64,000 nucleotides of DNA. It comes from Oikopleura dioica (Eukaryota; Chordata; Appendicularia; Copelata; Oikopleuridae). Below are positions 44,401 to 55,700 of the stretch, piece by piece. A program made the position numbers and the translations under genes. Numbering within the stretch: the first letter of the stretch is position 1; each line of letters begins with the position of its first letter. Under the pieces are notes generated by a model. It saw nothing but the letters and a program-made list of their open reading frames with translations, searched no databases and was not told the DNA's origin. The DNA is taken from positions 2,795,001-2,859,000 of the forward strand of contig OU015567.1 of NCBI GenBank assembly GCA_907165135.1. Direction: 5' to 3'.

Positions 44401-46390
44401 CAGAAATTGATATCGACTTATCTGAATGTTTTGCGAGAAGTGATGCTACGTGCGATTTGAGCTGCACCGGCGAAGCTGTCTGTGTGAACTATTTCCTCGG
44501 CGATATCGAAACCGCAGTAACAGCTGACCATCAATCAATCTGCAGATGCCCTCTCGGTCAAGACGCTTTGGGTGAAACCTGCGGCGAAGTCGAAGAAGTC
44601 ACAATTGTCAAATCCGATTTCTCTGTTCCATTAGACGAGCCGTACGAGGAAGCATATGACGATCCGAACTCGCCAGAATCGATAGCGAAATGCGAAGAAA
44701 TGAAAAAACAACTGCAAGCTGATCACGAAAACACTGCAACTGAAAACGGTGGATATATCGCCGACCATGAGTGCATACTGAGCCGATATGAGAACACTCC
44801 AGAGAACTCTCTCGCTAGATCAGAAAGATTCTTCAGTTTTGGACTAAAGATTGATATGAGCGTTTCTTTTGGCTTCCCAGGTCGCAAATCTGATAAAGAC
44901 AAGAAAGCACTTGGTCAAAAAGTGAACCTTGATGTTTCGGTGTCAATCAATCTTGGTATTCAATCTGGTGGAATCAATTCCGCGGCAACTAATATCAATG
45001 TGACAATCGATATCTCCGTGAACATTAATGTCAACCCCACCACAACGACCACCACAACGACCACCACAACAACGACTACGAATCCATGCTTCGGTTTCTG
45101 CTGCGACAAAGCTCCAAACTCGCTCCAAGCGCATCCAGAATGTGAGAAGTTCTATCAATGTGGGCTTCCTTCTCAGACATTTGTAAAATCTTGCGGACCA
45201 GGAACTGTTTTCGACCCGATTTCAAAAATCTGTAATTGGCCATCCATTGTCGATACTAGCAACTGCTTCATGCCAACAACCACGACAGATGTTCCGACAA
45301 CAACTGAGCTGACGACCGCAACAACTGAGCCCGTTTCAACTACGACAACAATTGTTACGACAACAACAACGTTTGAGACAACCACTACGCAGCCACTTGT
45401 ACCATGCCCGTCGGATTGCTGGGTCATGACCACCGAAGGGTGCAGACCGAAAACTGGCATGGCAGAAGTGTCCTGCTCAACAAGTTCAATGAATGCTGTC
45501 ATCGATCAGGAATGATTTTAAAGGTAATACCTTCCCTAATTATCAAATAGAATTTCTTTTGAAAAAATTTTCGATTCTGAATTTTTTTTTTTCAAAATCA
45601 CAAAAAGTGTCTTTTCTCAGAATACAATTACAACGCAGCTTGGATCGACGGTGGCTCCTCTGACTGTAAATCTTCCGGTGTCATCGACTCAAATTCATAC
45701 CTGAACATGACAACTGAGCTTGACAACTGTGGTACTGAAGTCTTCCAGCAGTCGGATAAGCTTATCTTCCGAAATACAATCACCATCTTCCAGGACTCCG
45801 GAATCTTCACCCTATCAAACGCGATCCTCCTCAGCTTTGAGTGTCATTATGACAGTACAGTTGACGTCACAGATACAATAACAGTCCATGATGTCGTCGG
45901 CAAAGGATCAGACTCGAGCGATGGAGAATTCCAATTCAACCTGGTCAAATATGTCTCTGAAAGCTTCACTCAACCAGTTCCATCACAAGACATCATCAGA
46001 GTTGGTGAGGAAGTTTTCTTTGCCGTCGAAGCGCCAAATCTGCCACAGAATGTCAATTTCATGGTGAAGGAGTGTACGGTTGTGAATGCGGAGCATAATC
46101 AAAGCTTCAAATTTATCGAGGAAGGAGTGGCGAATCAAATGGTTGGAGCGGAATTCTTGAATGAACTGCCATTCGATCAGGAACTTGGCTTACTATTATT
46201 TTTTATCTTTGCAATCTCATTTATTTTTAAGATCAGATTTTATATAAGCCATTGAAAGACTAACTCGGCGAAAATAAAGTTCACCGCTTTCCGATTCGAT
46301 CTTGGAGATGACTACAGTCCGATGACAGAAGAGATCATCTGCGCTGTCGTTGTTTGCGACAAGTCTGATTCTCAATCAATCTGCAATTGA
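38438..46390 (+). CDS. Giant secreted mucin-like EGF / chitin-binding / ZP-domain matrix protein
   Basis: Exons 38438-38712, 38798-45510, 45621-46180, 46280-46390; about 2,552 aa. Signal peptide MKLAFLLLTVGHIAGS. In order: Cys-rich repeats with calcium-binding EGF-like units (INECEEELDDC, NECKKADDNKC, NIDECALGTDTC, NIDECAVGSYTC, NINECETEIPC, NIDECSFGSALC, DVDECSDSNIC); three long Thr blocks; SGE repeats resembling glycosaminoglycan attachment sites; a ~240-residue module present twice (PVYDDLVSQGFSD, PVYDDLVNQGFTD); a six-Cys CBM14 chitin-binding domain (CEKFYQCG, FDPISKICNWP); and a C-terminal ZP domain (NYNAAWIDGG, FRFDLGDDYSP). No TM or GPI anchor follows the ZP. ZP and chitin-binding domains suggest a polymeric extracellular coat (house, gut lining or tunic; inference). 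The last two introns are non-canonical. Confidence 0.88.
39838..40110 (+). repeat. Threonine-codon (ACN)n low-complexity block 1
   Basis: A mucin-type Thr/Ser block made of near-pure ACA/ACG/ACT/ACC codons with occasional Ser codons. Mixed third positions show it is selected as protein, not a simple DNA microsatellite. Opposite-strand open frames here (poly-Val) are shadows. Confidence 0.9.
40527..40907 (+). repeat. Threonine-codon (ACN)n low-complexity block 2
   Basis: Second mucin block of the same gene, with Pro and Ser interruptions and a local duplication of the PTTTTTTTTTT unit near 40615-40680. Confidence 0.9.
41719..42186 (+). repeat. Threonine-codon (ACN)n low-complexity block 3
   Basis: Longest mucin block (~155 codons). 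It contains a recent internal duplication: the DNA around 41815-41925 is repeated almost exactly at about 41940-42075. Confidence 0.9.
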
Positions 46391-46729
46391 GAAAGAACCA
46401 ACGAACAAAACTGGAAAAACGAATATAAAATTTTGAGAAACCATTTTGTCAAAATTTGCCTGGACTGACTTGAATACTGGAAACATTTTATTTTATCTTT
46501 TTCTTTATCTTCTTTCTGCATAATAAACATCTCAAGAATGTTAATTGAAGTTTTCTGAATTTAACAAATTACTGAAGGAGACCACCTCTCTGGGCGATAC
46601 TCAGCGGCACAAGGGGTCGGCATCAAGTATTCATTGCCTCCCCGTGTCAGAACCTTGCTTCATTGACCCTCACAATAATAGAGAAGAACAAAAGTTCCTT
46701 CCTAGGTTCAAGAACTTAGGCCAGAGAAA

Positions 46730-47931
46730 ATGGCGACGGAAACGGCGACTCTTCAGCTTCCCAGCACCGGCTTACCTGCAGGAAAAATTTCAAATTAAAC
46801 TTTTTTTTTTCTAGAGAATTAAAGTGAAACAATAAAATACCAAAATGATATTATATGAAATTTTTTTTCAATTAATAGATATTGAAAATAATCCTCAATC
46901 ACTTGTACAGGTGTCCTTGTTAAGGTTAGCATAATTTGAAGAATGTTATACATCTACATAAAATGATTCATTATATTTCTGAAATTTCATAAAGAGCCAT
47001 CTGTCTACCCCAATCACGGTTTCTACGACCAACTTCTCCTTGTCATCTTCGGCTGTCTCTACAAATACCGCGCGTAGTATGATCTCAAAATTCGGCCACC
47101 TATAGCCGAATTATTCGTCTGAATTTTCAATCATTCTGAATGAAAAATTCGGCCAAACTGGCCGAATTATTGGGCAGATTTCACAAAGTATTCTGGTGAA
47201 AAATTCGGTCAGCGAAATTCTGGGTGGACACTCATTATTCTTTTTTGAGGGCTCTTTCAATCGCTATGAATGCTTGTTATCAATTCTGATAATTCGAATA
47301 TCTAGGAATGTAACTCGACTTTTCATTACCACGAAAATTCCGATCGACCTCGTTATAATAATAACTGATTTGCCCTAGATGGCTAGGAGAAAGTTGCAGC
47401 TCCCCCAAGACTATTTTTTCGTCAAGAAAATTATAATTGTAGTATTGCTAGTATAAAGGTTAGGGTTAGGGGGCACCTGCAAAAATGACGGAACAAATTA
47501 CCCGAGGGGGATAGGCTAGGGTTAGTTAGGGTTACCGAAGGTAACCCTAAGTAACCCTAGACTAGACCCCGGCATCTTAGGCCCGAAGGGGCGGAGCCCC
47601 GAGGTTAGGACCATTTGATTAGATTATTTTCTTCTGATAAAATGGAGACTCTGAATAAATTAGTGGGTTTAGGACGCGGCCTTTATTCTTGGGGACCGAA
47701 TTTTTCATTCAAAAATCGTTCAATTTCGGTCGAAAAATTCGGCCAACCTGGCCGAATTATTCATTCAAAATATGAGTTTATGAAAATTCGGCATTTGGCC
47801 GAATTTTGAGATCATACTACCATACCGCGAAGAAAAGCCTCATATTTGCAGCCTTCGTATGCACAGCTGTAACAATGCCAGCTACAGGCCAAAAAGAACG
47901 TTTCGAAAGAAGACGGAAAAGGCAACGATAA
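46730..47931 (+). CDS. Small single-pass membrane protein interrupted by a transposon
   Basis: Proposed exons 46730-46781, 46879-46910, 46995-47072 and, after the element, 47830-47931: 87 aa in a continuous frame. MATETATLQLPSTGLPAD, then a Ser/Thr-rich stretch (ITVSTTNFSSLSSSAVSTNT), a hydrophobic segment (SLIFAAFVCTAVTMPATG) and a basic C-terminus (ERFERRRKRQR). The first intron starts with GA (GCAG|GAAAAA). Support is phase consistency across three junctions and the exact restoration of the frame on removing the element at 47073-47821 plus one 8-bp duplication. No homology recognised. Other frames of the last exon are also open, so this model is tentative. Confidence 0.4.
47073..47821. mobile_element. 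749-bp element with 8-bp TSD and nested palindromes
   Basis: Terminal inverted repeats of ~25 bp (GTAGTATGATCTCAAAATTC near the left end, GAATTTTGAGATCATACTAC at the right), flanked by the 8-bp duplication ATACCGCG (47065-47072 and 47822-47829). Subterminal copies of AATTCGGCCA/TGGCCGAATT form further hairpins. The centre carries a TTAGGG-like stretch and a TAGGGTTACCGAAGGTAACCCTA palindrome (47515-47560). No coding capacity. Confidence 0.85.
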
Positions 47932-48230
47932 TGTCGAAAATTGACGAAAAAACAAAGGCCCGTTGATTTTTAATATTAGATGATGGACAACTTTGATTTC
48001 GGGCAATCAGTCCTTTGGAATCAATTTTTAAAAAAGAAACGCCTCAAGTTCTGAATTGGCGCGAGGCTTCTTAACCGCTCGGTTCAATAATCTTAAAACA
48101 AAGAATACGGGATATTGTCTGATAGACTCGTTCTCCTCAAAATTTAAGATCAACGGAAAAAAGATCGTTATTACAGAGGCTCTGACAAAAATCGAAACGA
48201 GACTTGCGCCTAAAGGCCTGCATGTTCTAG

Positions 48231-49333
48231 TTGGAGTCGGGAAAGGGCCTGAACTTGTGGTTAGAAACTGATTCTAGAGCTAGAAGAGTTCATTTTGAAG
48301 CCATTTGGAGTGGTTCGAAGATCCAGCGATTCTTGATGTTCCTTTGTGTCTTAGAGGAGAGGTCTTTAACCCAGATCATTTATCGCATTCAAAGGTACGA
48401 GTCATTTTTGAGACGAGAGAATAAGGGTGTCATTAAGATTGCTGCTCTGAAGAACCAGGAAAACGAAATCCTCTTCATCATGCGAAAAGTCCAAATAATC
48501 CCGAACCTCATTCACGGAAGAGGTTTTACAATAGATCTTTACAATATGGATGGCTCGTGCAATATTGACAGGGTTCAAAATTATCCACCGAATGTCAATG
48601 AGATTGTTGAATAATTTTGAGAAAGAAATTGAATGGAGCGCGAGTTGCCACTGCTGCGCAGTTTGTCTTTGTCGACGCTTTGTGATCATAAGGTCGAATG
48701 GCGTTATTGTTGGAAAGATTCAACAGTTGTGCAAAGTTTTTCTTCCAGGTCTCGTTTGTCGATCAGCTTAGTTTTCTTCCGGGGTTATACCGGGGTACTT
48801 ATAAGATTAGATTATCACAGAATCTTTTTCCAGGAAACCATAAAAAGATATTACAAAAGCAAAATATATTTTTTTTTATTTTGTAGATGAACGACGCCAA
48901 TTAAATATCACAATTTTTGTTTGTACGATCAGGGTAATCTATAAGTTCTGGTTATTTAAAACACTTGTCATCTATTGAAAACTTTTTCCTGAACAAGAAA
49001 AGCCTTCGAAGTCCAAGATGCCCAAGGAGCACCTGTCTGTCGAATTCGTGGGCCTGTCCTTAGTTTTCCCTGCCACAAGTAAAACCTAAATTTGAACTCT
49101 CATTCTCATCATTTTAGCCGCCTGAGCTTCCCAATTCTCTCCATGGAAAAATTCGGCATTGGAACAATTTCTAAATTCGACAATCTACACTTAAAACTTC
49201 CAAGGTACAAGCCTATCTAAAAGTAGCCAAATTATGCATGAATGTCTTACTTGTCTCCTTTAGTACTCTAAATGTGGAACACAAAGCTCTTCTCATCGCT
49301 GCTGCTATGCTCTTTGATGATTTATTCTTTTAA
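48231..49333 (+). CDS. plscr: Phospholipid scramblase, N-terminus unresolved
   Basis: Confident exons: ..-48572, 48622-48748, 49003-49078, 49118-49204, 49264-49333. The scramblase order is visible: IKIAALKNQENEILFIM, RGFTIDLYNMDG, a Cys cluster (SASCHCCAVCLC) with NGVIVGKIQQ, then AFEVQDAQGAPVCRIRGP, LSMEKFGIGTISK, and the C-terminal LNVEHKALLIAAAMLFDDLFF, matching the family's calcium-binding beta-barrel with a hydrophobic final helix. Scramblases move phospholipids between leaflets in a calcium-dependent way. The 5' end is unclear: an open frame reaches 48231, and another coding-like frame lies at 48056-48268, but I could not join them. The protein is divergent and the Cys palmitoylation cluster is reduced. 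Confidence 0.75.
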
Positions 49334-49731
49334 ATAATAAAAGAGACAAGAAGTTTCTTCAGTTTTGGTTACTTTATTTTAAAAAATGAAAGGTGCTTTA
49401 TTAACAAAAGAATATAAAAAAGAGGGATTTTTAATTATCAGAAAAGGAGTGAAAAGAGTTAAGAACACCAGCTTCACGAGAATTGAGACAACGGCAAAAA
49501 GAAAGAATATTTTTTGTTTTTCATTTTTTGAGCAATCAGGAAGCAGCTTGAGTTGTTTTGCGAGTTGTGATAAATATTTTCCGGGCTATCTAAAAAAGCC
49601 TTCGATTAGGGCTGTTCTGCTCATTGAAACTTACCGGTATGAAGTCGTGATTGGTTGGCAAGGCACAAGTAATAATCCTACGGCGAAAGAAATAGTTTAA
49701 CCGTTGAAGCGGCAAGCTGGTCGTGCTTTGT

Positions 49732-52700
49732 TCAATGTTCGCCAGATGGCGCCGCTGCTGCTTTTTCGCTCGTGAAATGATCACTGATGCCTTCGTCTTT
49801 CAAAAGTGACGTTTCGTCCTTTTTCTCGTCGATAGTTTGTTCTTTCGATTCTTCAACTTCCGAAGCGGGGAGTTCAACTTCACTTGGCTCGACTACTTCC
49901 ACGTTTTCAGCGGAGGTTTCCGAGAGGCCTGCTGCGCCGGAATCGTCGGTTTTGTTCAGAGCTGCGACTCCTTCTTTTATGCTCTCCTGAAGAGAATTTT
50001 TAAAACAAAACCATAACAGAGCAGTGATGAAGAGTTTTATATAGTTTAAATACTTTAAAAAATTGATTTGATAATCTAAGTTTCACAAACATCGTTAGTT
50101 CTGTCATATTCTTTATCAATTAATATGAGATTTTAATTTATACTAGCACTAAACTCGTATTTGTACCCGAAATTCTTACCTTGATGATCGCGTCTTCAAG
50201 CTCCTTCGGATCACTTCCTTGATAGCTTTCCTCACCCTTCGGCTCCTCATCATTCTGTTCAACCTTCTCTTTCTCAGTCGAAGAAGCTGGTTCGCTGTTG
50301 ATCGCGTCGACCGCGCTGCTGATCGCCTGTTTGACCAAATCGGTTTCTTCCAGAATCTCATCCACCTCTTCGTCCTCCACCTGAGCTGGCTCCGATTCTT
50401 CAGAAGGTCTAGAAAGAGCTTTGACGGCTTCCTCGATCGCGGCTTTTTCTTCTGGGTCTGGAATGACTGTCAGAGGAATCTCGGGAGAATCCTCCTTTGG
50501 CTCGGGAATCGAGGCTTCTTTTTGTTCTTCGGGGGCGGGAGATGGTGATTTTCGGGCAGAGTTGTCTTGCGATTCTTGGACATCAGAGATCGCGGTCTCG
50601 ATTTCCGGGAATTCTTAAGATAATTGTATTCAAAAAAAAAGAAAAATTGTTTGCAAAAAAAAAAGAATATGTTTTTTTTTCAACCAACCTTTAGTTTCAA
50701 TTTCTTTGATTTCTTCTAAGTTGTCCTCTCCATCGTCTTTTTCCTCACCGACTTCTTCGACCTTTCCTTCTTCTACTTTTTCATCGTCAACCTTGCGATC
50801 GTCGATTTCCGCCGAGGACGAGACGATTTCAATCTGATCTTCCGGGTCAATTTTCTCCTCAAGAACTGGAATCTCTTCCGCCTTTTCTTCAGAAATTTCT
50901 GGCTCAGTTTCCTTATTGTCCTCGTTGATTTCGTCCACTGGCTCGTCCACAGTTTTTTGCTTGGTTTCAGCGGAAGTTTCTTCGACTTGAGTTGGTTCTG
51001 ATGACTCAGCGTCTTCGGTTTTTTCGATGACTTCTTCATTTTTCTCTTGATCTTCGTCTTTTGCTTTCTGAACGGCTTCGCTGACGAGTTCTCCGACGAA
51101 TTTGTCAACATCGGCGCTTTCATCAACTTTCACCTCGTCGACGATTTCTTCCTCTTGCTTCTCTTCTTCTTCTTGAGGAGCGAAGCTCGAGCTCCTGAGC
51201 TCTGCAATTTCCTCCTTGACTTCTTCAGTAACTTGCTACAAAATGAATTGTTAGTTGGGAAAACGATGAGTTCACTCCACGAACATCAAAAATATTTCAC
51301 AAAACATTTTGTCAAAAAATGAGCACTGATTTTAGTCAGGACATTTAGTTATAAACCTGTTCCAAAGCAAATTCAGTTTGGATATTTTCTAAAGATTTTC
51401 GTCAAAATGAAGGTTTTTAAGAAAATGAACCTGGAGCTTCATCTTCGAGAACTAGCTTATCCGATCGGACTTTTTCGAGAGACTCTGACTCAGTTATCGA
51501 GGCGATCGATTCAGAAGTGGCGGTAGCGGCATTAGCGCTTTTCTCGATTTCCACGGAGGTTGATGTTTTTTCGACCGTTTCTGTCGACTCTTGTGTTGCC
51601 TTGAGAAAGTAAAGAATATTTCAAAATGAAACTGCTTACGGAAACTTGGACGATTGGTTCGCTCTTGGTCATGGCATCTTCAAGAATGGTATTCATGATG
51701 TTGTTGTCATCCAGATCATCTTCGTCTTGGAGATTTTCTTGAAGACCAGTGTCAACTGATCGACTGGAAACGAGGACAGGAACTCGTTGAAGTTGACATG
51801 AACTTTTTCTGTAGCCGGTTTCTTCGGGAACAGAAAGAGGCTCTAGAAATATTTTTTGTAAATTTGCAAATGAAAAAGAGAGCGTTACCTTCATATTCAG
51901 GTTCAACATCGGGCGAATCATTATTATCCATGATCGTTGTCGACTCAACGCTGAAGAATTCATCGTCATTTTCCTCGACGACTTTGTTTTCTTCCATTTT
52001 GCGCTGACTCTCCATGATGATATTAGCCACGGCCTCGGAAGAAAGATCATCTTCGATTGAACTCGAAGTCAACATTGGATTTTTGAAGCAATTGATTTCG
52101 CTCAAGTCGCTCGCATCCTGACTCAGGTCTTGCTCGCTGTTGGAAATTTGTAGGGGTTGAATAGTTGGCTCTGCAATTTCTCGAACAGGCTCGGCAATGA
52201 TGACTGTCTGGTCGTTTTCTGATTCTGTTAGGGTAACAGCTGATGGTTCGGAACCGTCCGAGACTTCTGCAACGAAGTGATCAGATGATTCGAGCTCTGG
52301 CATTTTTTCTGTCGGAAGTTCGACGACTGCTGTCTGGTTTACTTTCGCTTCTTCTTCTGGATTCGTGTCTAGGACTTCAGTCATAACTTCGTCGGCACCT
52401 TCTTTCTCGTCATCAAAATCTTGAGATTGTGCTGATTTATCAAGGATTTTTTCATCATTATCGCAAAAGACCTTAGTTAGACTTTCTTGGTCGATATTTT
52501 CAGACTCTTCCGCGTCGTTTATAGCTGTAATATTTTGACTTTCGATGATATCAACTTCATCTGTTATCTTCTGCTCATCGGAAATTTCTTGAGGAACTTC
52601 TTTACAATCATCGATTTTTTCAGCAATAATGACTTTCTCAGCATCTAAAACTTCTTCTTTTGATTCATGAGCAATCACGAGTCCTTCTTCCCCACATTGT

Positions 52701-55700
52701 GGTTCAAGAGTTTCCGTTTCTTGATTCAGCAACTCAGTTACAGCCTGAGAAGTTTCTCTTTCTGATTCCAGAGGTAGGTCTGACACTTCATCAACAGTTT
52801 CGTCTTTGATCTCAGAAGCATTGCCCTCAAGCGAGTCCAAATCAAGATCACGCTCAACCGTCGTCTCCAAAATTTTCTCGGCGATAATTTCTTTCTCCTC
52901 AATTTCTTTAGCTTCAGGAGGACCATCTTGAGTTGGTTCAGCGACAGTGCAAACTTTTTCGACTGTTTCTTCGACAAGGTGCTTGACTTTTTCCTCGACC
53001 TCAGAATCAGAAATCTTCGCATCATTAATTTCTAGGGGTTGATCAGGCTCTTCGGTTCGCAGTTCATCTTCCACAACTTGATCATCAGATTGGATTTGAT
53101 CTTCTGAATCATTTTCAACACGTTCTTTATCGGCGACTTTGATCTTTTCCTCTGCAAGCGATTTTCTTTCATCAAGAATAATGGTGTTTTGTTCAACGTT
53201 TTCTAGCTTGGAAATAAGTGCTTCTGTCGTTGAAGTTGTAAATTGCTGGACTGGCTCGACAATGGCTTCGTCCTCGATGGTTTCTTCGACGACAATATCG
53301 ACCTTTGCAGCAATAAGAGTTTCCTCTTCTTCCTGGAGTGGCGGTTCTTCAGTAGTTGAAGCTGTTTCCTCGATATTATCGTTTTCATGAGTGATTGCTT
53401 CAGATTCAGGCATGGTTTCTTTTTGAATCTTTTCCACGAGCATGATTTCCTGAGTTTCTGGAGTTTTTCCACTTTCCTCCGATATTTTAGTTGAAGAAGC
53501 AACCTCAAGGTCAGTTTCGAGATCGTTCTGCTGATTATTAACATCATTTCCGAGCTGTTCTTGTTCAACGATTTCTTCCCTTTTGGATAGATTTTCAATT
53601 TTCACATCTTCCTGAACAGTTTCTGGTCCTTCCGTATTCTCAGTTTTTTGTTCATTTTGCGAGACTTCAGTTTCAGCAGCAAGATTTTCGCTTGTTATTT
53701 CAGAATCAGCTGATGTTTCTCGTCCAGAAACATCAACGACTTCTAGATTTTTCAGGTCGGTGATGATATTTGGGTCTTCTGTTGTGCTGCCAATGGCTGA
53801 GTCGAGCTCTGGTTGAAATAGAGGAAGTTTGGCATCTTGAGCAATTATTTGAACAGCCTCAAGAACTTCCATTGATTGATCATCAGTGACAGAAGCTTGA
53901 TTTGGAGTCAAGGATGAGTCCATTCGAGATTCGAATGATTCCGCGATGGTTGAAAGACCAGTGGTCGTACTTTCTGACTGCGACATGATGAAATCTTCAG
54001 AATTCGTGTCGATCGAGGCAAATGTAACTTGCTCACAGGACAAATCGTCGGCAATGAGCTCATCAGTTCGTCGATCGAGAGTTTCTTCTGAAGGAAGAGT
54101 GATTCTTGAAGAGCTTGAGAGCAAGTGGGAGATCTCTTCTTCATTTGGAATTTCAAGCTCAGAAATTGATGGAATCTCGGAATCAACAATCTTAGGTCCC
54201 GAGGGAGTATCTTCGAAAATTATGTCTTCATGACTTGTCTTTCCGGAAAGAAGAGTCTGATCTTCAACAGTTTCTTGAACATTCTCTTTTGAAAGAGTCT
54301 CTTCTGGCTCTTGAATCTTCAGTTCCTCGGCTTGATGTTCATTCTGAGTTGTTTCTGGCTCGGTAGAGATCAACGCTGAAATTAGATCGAATTTTTCAGA
54401 TGCTGGTTCTTCTTCCGGTTCATCTTGAATGTGACTTTCTTGATGAGATTCTTGGACAGACAATTCTTTTTCTTGAGTTTCTTCCTCGGGACTGTAATCT
54501 TGTTCAGCAAGAATGTCTGAATTAACGTCGGATTGGATTGTTTCCGATGCAAGTTGAATATCGTCCTCTTTCTCGGCTACAATTTCGCCATCATCGTTTT
54601 TCTTCTCAATAAGATCTTCGATGATAGAATCCTCCGGAACAGCTTCTAGGGTAGTCTCTTGTGGTTCAACATTGTTTGCTTGAGTGATGTCGATTTCGGT
54701 CACAATATCAGGTGAATCAATGTCGATTGGCGTCTGTGACTCCGTAATGGCTGGATGAGGAACGATGACTTGATCAGACTCTTCGACTTCACTGGAGACG
54801 ACAACTTCGTCAGTAGTATCGATTTCTTCATTGCTTACGATATCTTTCGTGTTTCTGTTGATAGTGCCCTCCTCTTGAATTTCATCAGCGATCTTTTCAA
54901 CTTCGATTTCAGGACTTTCTTCCACATCAATATTGGATGATTCAACCGCCTTTCCGATCTCAGACTCGGCGTTTTCTTGGCCATCAATTTCGTTATCGAC
55001 ATGTTCTAGCTCGTTCTCAACGACGATGCTTTTATCTGCTTCGCAAATATCATCAGCTATTGACTCGTTCACAATCGGATCAGCAGAGATGACGTCAAGA
55101 TCGACGGCTTCGTCTTGATCCATTTCGTCGACTTGGTTGTTTTCAATAATGACGGCTTCATCAGTCTTGGCATCAATAGGCTCTTTCGAGATAAGAGTAT
55201 CATTCTCACCAGAATCGATATTTTCGCTGACGAAAGCTTCCTTTGTTTCTTCTTCAGCAATAGTTTCCTCAGAGATGATCACGTCAGCGTTCTCGACATC
55301 AATATTTTCGCTAATGATAGCTTCTTTCGATTCCTCTTCGATCTCTTTATCTTCTGAATCGATGATTTTCTCCTGCGCTCCAGTATCAGTTTTTATATCA
55401 TTTTCGCGGATAACAAGTTCTTCGTTTTCTTCATCGGCAATGGCGGTAAAGTCAGATTTTTCCTCGAAATTCAGAACCTCAAAGCTTTCTTGAGCGTTTT
55501 CATCATCATTTTGAGGGAGATCTTCATTGCTTTTTTGCTCGACAATTTCAGGCCTTTGAACGGGTCCATCCTCAATGATGACTTCTACGGCCTCTGATTC
55601 GCGCTCTGATGGCGTCATTTCGAAATCTTGTTGTTGATTTTCAGGAGCAGCTTCTCTTGTTTCATCCAAAATATTGTCTTCGGATACGTCGTCGATAAGC

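Noticed and set aside
47455..47475. TTAGGG repeats as evidence of a chromosome end
   Set aside because: Only a few units, lying inside a transposon-like element with genes on both sides; not a telomere.
47812..48006. Minus-strand frame with CAYEGCKYEAFLR resembling a zinc finger
   Set aside because: Only one possible Cys pair, no His pair; the plus-strand model across the insertion site explains the same DNA with better phase consistency.
49386..49700. Plus-strand 104-codon open frame just before the doublecortin gene's 3' end
   Set aside because: No domain, basic low-complexity composition, and it overlaps the probable 3' UTR of the minus-strand gene; treated as chance.
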